Assembly: GCF_025821665.1 (NCBI RefSeq)
Contig: NZ_JACKSJ010000020.1
Location: 1 to 55,769 of the forward strand
Source: [Mycobacterium] manitobense
Lineage (GTDB): Bacteria; Actinomycetota; Actinomycetes; Mycobacteriales; Mycobacteriaceae
Reading direction: 5' to 3'
Length of the DNA: 55,769 nucleotides
Below are positions 54,275-55,769 of the stretch, one piece after another (position 1 is the first letter of the stretch; each line of letters opens with the position of its first letter). Both the position numbers and the translations under genes were made by a program. The notes below the pieces were generated by a model. The model did not search any database. It saw nothing but the letters and a program-made list of their open reading frames with translations, and was not told where the DNA came from.

Positions 54275-55769
54275 ATGGGCATCAAGGTGGCGCTGGAGCA
54301 TCGCACCAGCTACACGTTCGACCGACTGGTGGAGGTGTTCCCCCACGTGGTGCGGTTGCGCCCGGCGCCGCACTCCCGTACGCCGATCGAGGCCTACTCG
54401 CTGAGCGTGCAGCCCGACGACCACTTCGTCAACTGGCAGCAGGACGCGTTCGGCAATTATGTTGCGCGACTGGTCTTCCCGACCCGTAGCCGGGAGCTGA
54501 CCATCACCGTGGGACTGATCGCCGACCTCAAGGTGATCAATCCGTTCGACTTCTTCGTCGAGAGCTACGCCGAGAGTTGGCCAGGTGCAGAAGGATTCAC
54601 CTATCCCCGGGCGCTGGCCGACGACCTCGAACCGTATCTGCGGCCGGTCGACGAGGACGGTGAGGGATCCGGGCCCGGCGAGGTGGCCCGCGACTGGGCG
54701 CAGAACTTCTCGGTCGCCCCGGGTACGGCGATCATCAACTTCCTCGTCGCGATCAACCGGGCGGTCAATGCCGACGTCGGCTACAGCGTGCGCCTGGAGC
54801 CCGGCGTGCACACCCCGGATCACACGCTGCGCAACGGAATCGGCTCGTGCCGCGACTCGGCGTGGCTGCTGGTGTCGGTGCTGCGGCAGCTCGGCCTCGC
54901 CGCCCGCTTCGTGTCCGGTTACCTGGTGCAGCTGACGTCCGACGTCAAGGCGCTCGACGGACCGTCCGGTCCTGCCGCCGATTTCACCGATCTGCACGCT
55001 TGGACCGAGGTCTACATTCCCGGGGCCGGCTGGATCGGCCTGGACCCCACCTCGGGTCTGTTCGCCGGCGAAGGACACATCCCACTGTCGGCGACGCCGC
55101 ACCCGGCGTCCGCGGCGCCCATCACCGGCGCCACCGAACCCTGCGACACCACGCTCGACTTCTCCAACATCGTCACCCGCGTGCACGAGGACCCGCGGGT
55201 CACGAAGCCCTACGACGACGGGGCATGGGCCGCGATCAGCGCGCTGGGCGCCCGGGTCGACGAACGACTCGCCGAGCGGGACGTCCGCCTCACCATCGGC
55301 GGCGAGCCCACCTTCGTGTCGATCGACAATCAGGTCGACCCGGAGTGGACGATCGCCGCGGACGGGCCGGACAAACGCCGCCGCGCCTCGGTGCTCGCGG
55401 CGCGGCTGAAGAAGGTGTGGGCACCCCACGGTCTGGTGCAGCGCAGCCAGGGCAAGTGGTATCCCTCAGAGCCGTTGCCGCGCTGGCAGATCGGGCTGTT
55501 GTGGCGCACCGACGGCGAGCCGCTGTGGCATGACGACGCGCTGCTGGCCGACCCGTGGCCCGAAGAACCCGACCACGTCGAGGTCGCCCCCGACGCCGGT
55601 GAACGGCTGCTCGGCGAGATTGCGGCCGGTCTGGGCCTGCCCGCCACCCAGGTCCGCGCGGCCTTCGAGGACCCGCTGAGCCGCCTCGCCCGCGCCGTGC
55701 GGATGCCCGACGGCGAACCCGTCGCGGCCGCCGACGACCTCGCCACGGACTCGGCCGGCGCACGCGCGG
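54275..55769 (+). CDS. Transglutaminase-like / DUF2126 protein (3' truncated by window)
   Basis: The frame opens at ATG 54275 and stays open to the last base (about 498 codons), so the gene is cut by the window. The first 290 residues are a bacterial transglutaminase-like cysteine-protease fold. They begin IKVALEHRTSYTFDRLVEVFPHVVRLRPAPHS and carry the triad GSCRDSAW (Cys), DLHAWTEVYI (His) and LDPTSGLFA (Asp). From about residue 335, VRLTIGGEPTFVSIDN starts the DUF2126 region. This is the Rv2566-type protein of over 1000 residues. Homologues sit with ATP-grasp and alpha-E genes, a linkage suggesting a peptide-ligase/protease system of unknown product. Confidence 0.92.
   Translation, partial: MGIKVALEHRTSYTFDRLVEVFPHVVRLRPAPHSRTPIEAYSLSVQPDDHFVNWQQDAFGNYVARLVFPTRSRELTITVGLIADLKVINPFDFFVESYAESWPGAEGFTYPRALADDLEPYLRPVDEDGEGSGPGEVARDWAQNFSVAPGTAIINFLVAINRAVNADVGYSVRLEPGVHTPDHTLRNGIGSCRDSAWLLVSVLRQLGLAARFVSGYLVQLTSDVKALDGPSGPAADFTDLHAWTEVYIPGAGWIGLDPTSGLFAGEGHIPLSATPHPASAAPITGATEPCDTTLDFSNIVTRVHEDPRVTKPYDDGAWAAISALGARVDERLAERDVRLTIGGEPTFVSIDNQVDPEWTIAADGPDKRRRASVLAARLKKVWAPHGLVQRSQGKWYPSEPLPRWQIGLLWRTDGEPLWHDDALLADPWPEEPDHVEVAPDAGERLLGEIAAGLGLPATQVRAAFEDPLSRLARAVRMPDGEPVAAADDLATDSAGARA

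Overview
The window is high-GC (roughly two thirds G+C) actinobacterial DNA. Its core gene order, secD-secF-lipoprotein-apt-rel-cyclophilin-MBL hydrolase-hisS and later metallopeptidase-SRPBCC-panE-like-aspS-YjbR-transglutaminase, is the order I know from Mycobacterium (secD to hisS and the Rv2566-Rv2578c neighbourhood of M. tuberculosis). The urea transporter, Mo-hydroxylase and many acyl-CoA and redox genes suggest a fast-growing Mycolicibacterium-type species. I saw no rRNA, tRNA, CRISPR array, transposase, integrase or phage gene. No gene-free stretch exceeds 300 bases.

Layout. 1-7261 (+): 3' part of secD, then secF, a solute-binding lipoprotein, apt and bifunctional rel, closely packed. 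7228-10352 (-): two membrane-anchored cyclophilins followed by a truncated stand-alone SecD paralogue that keeps the P1 domain but has lost the channel. 10484-12425 (+): MBL hydrolase and hisS. 12456-16183: CMD-family protein preceded by a TetR remnant, amidohydrolase, Tat-exported MBL protein, small membrane protein. 16306-21106 (-): complete urea ABC transporter urtABCDE with a candidate GlnR site upstream. 21328-25439 (+): small exported protein and a three-subunit molybdenum hydroxylase of PaoABC type.

25425-32493 is a self-contained catabolic island: a five-gene operon (nitrilase-superfamily amidohydrolase, duplicated-fold membrane protein, amidase, class I fumarase, alpha/beta hydrolase) divergent from a LacI regulator with twin palindromic operators. 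Perfect 18-bp direct repeats bracket it. The right repeat carries the -35 box and half of the LexA box of the next gene, a radical SAM protein (Rv2578c type). 33543-38994 is an acyl-CoA module: two acyl-CoA dehydrogenase subunits, amidohydrolase, TetR regulator and TesB-like thioesterase, with matching TetR operators in both intergenic regions.

39035-46818 holds a GH3 glycosidase, DinB-like protein, DUF885 protein, zinc metallopeptidase, type-B carboxylesterase, SRPBCC protein and 2-dehydropantoate 2-reductase-like protein. 46895-55769 holds aspS, two tandem Ddn-like proteins, a strong bidirectional terminator, thiolase/HxlR and TetR/SDR divergent pairs, YjbR, a DUF389 membrane protein, and a transglutaminase/DUF2126 protein cut by the window end. 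The best candidates for something undescribed are the SecD-P1/cyclophilin cassette and the repeat-bracketed island with its unrecognised membrane protein. Functions are inferred from recognised motifs and families; no database search was run.
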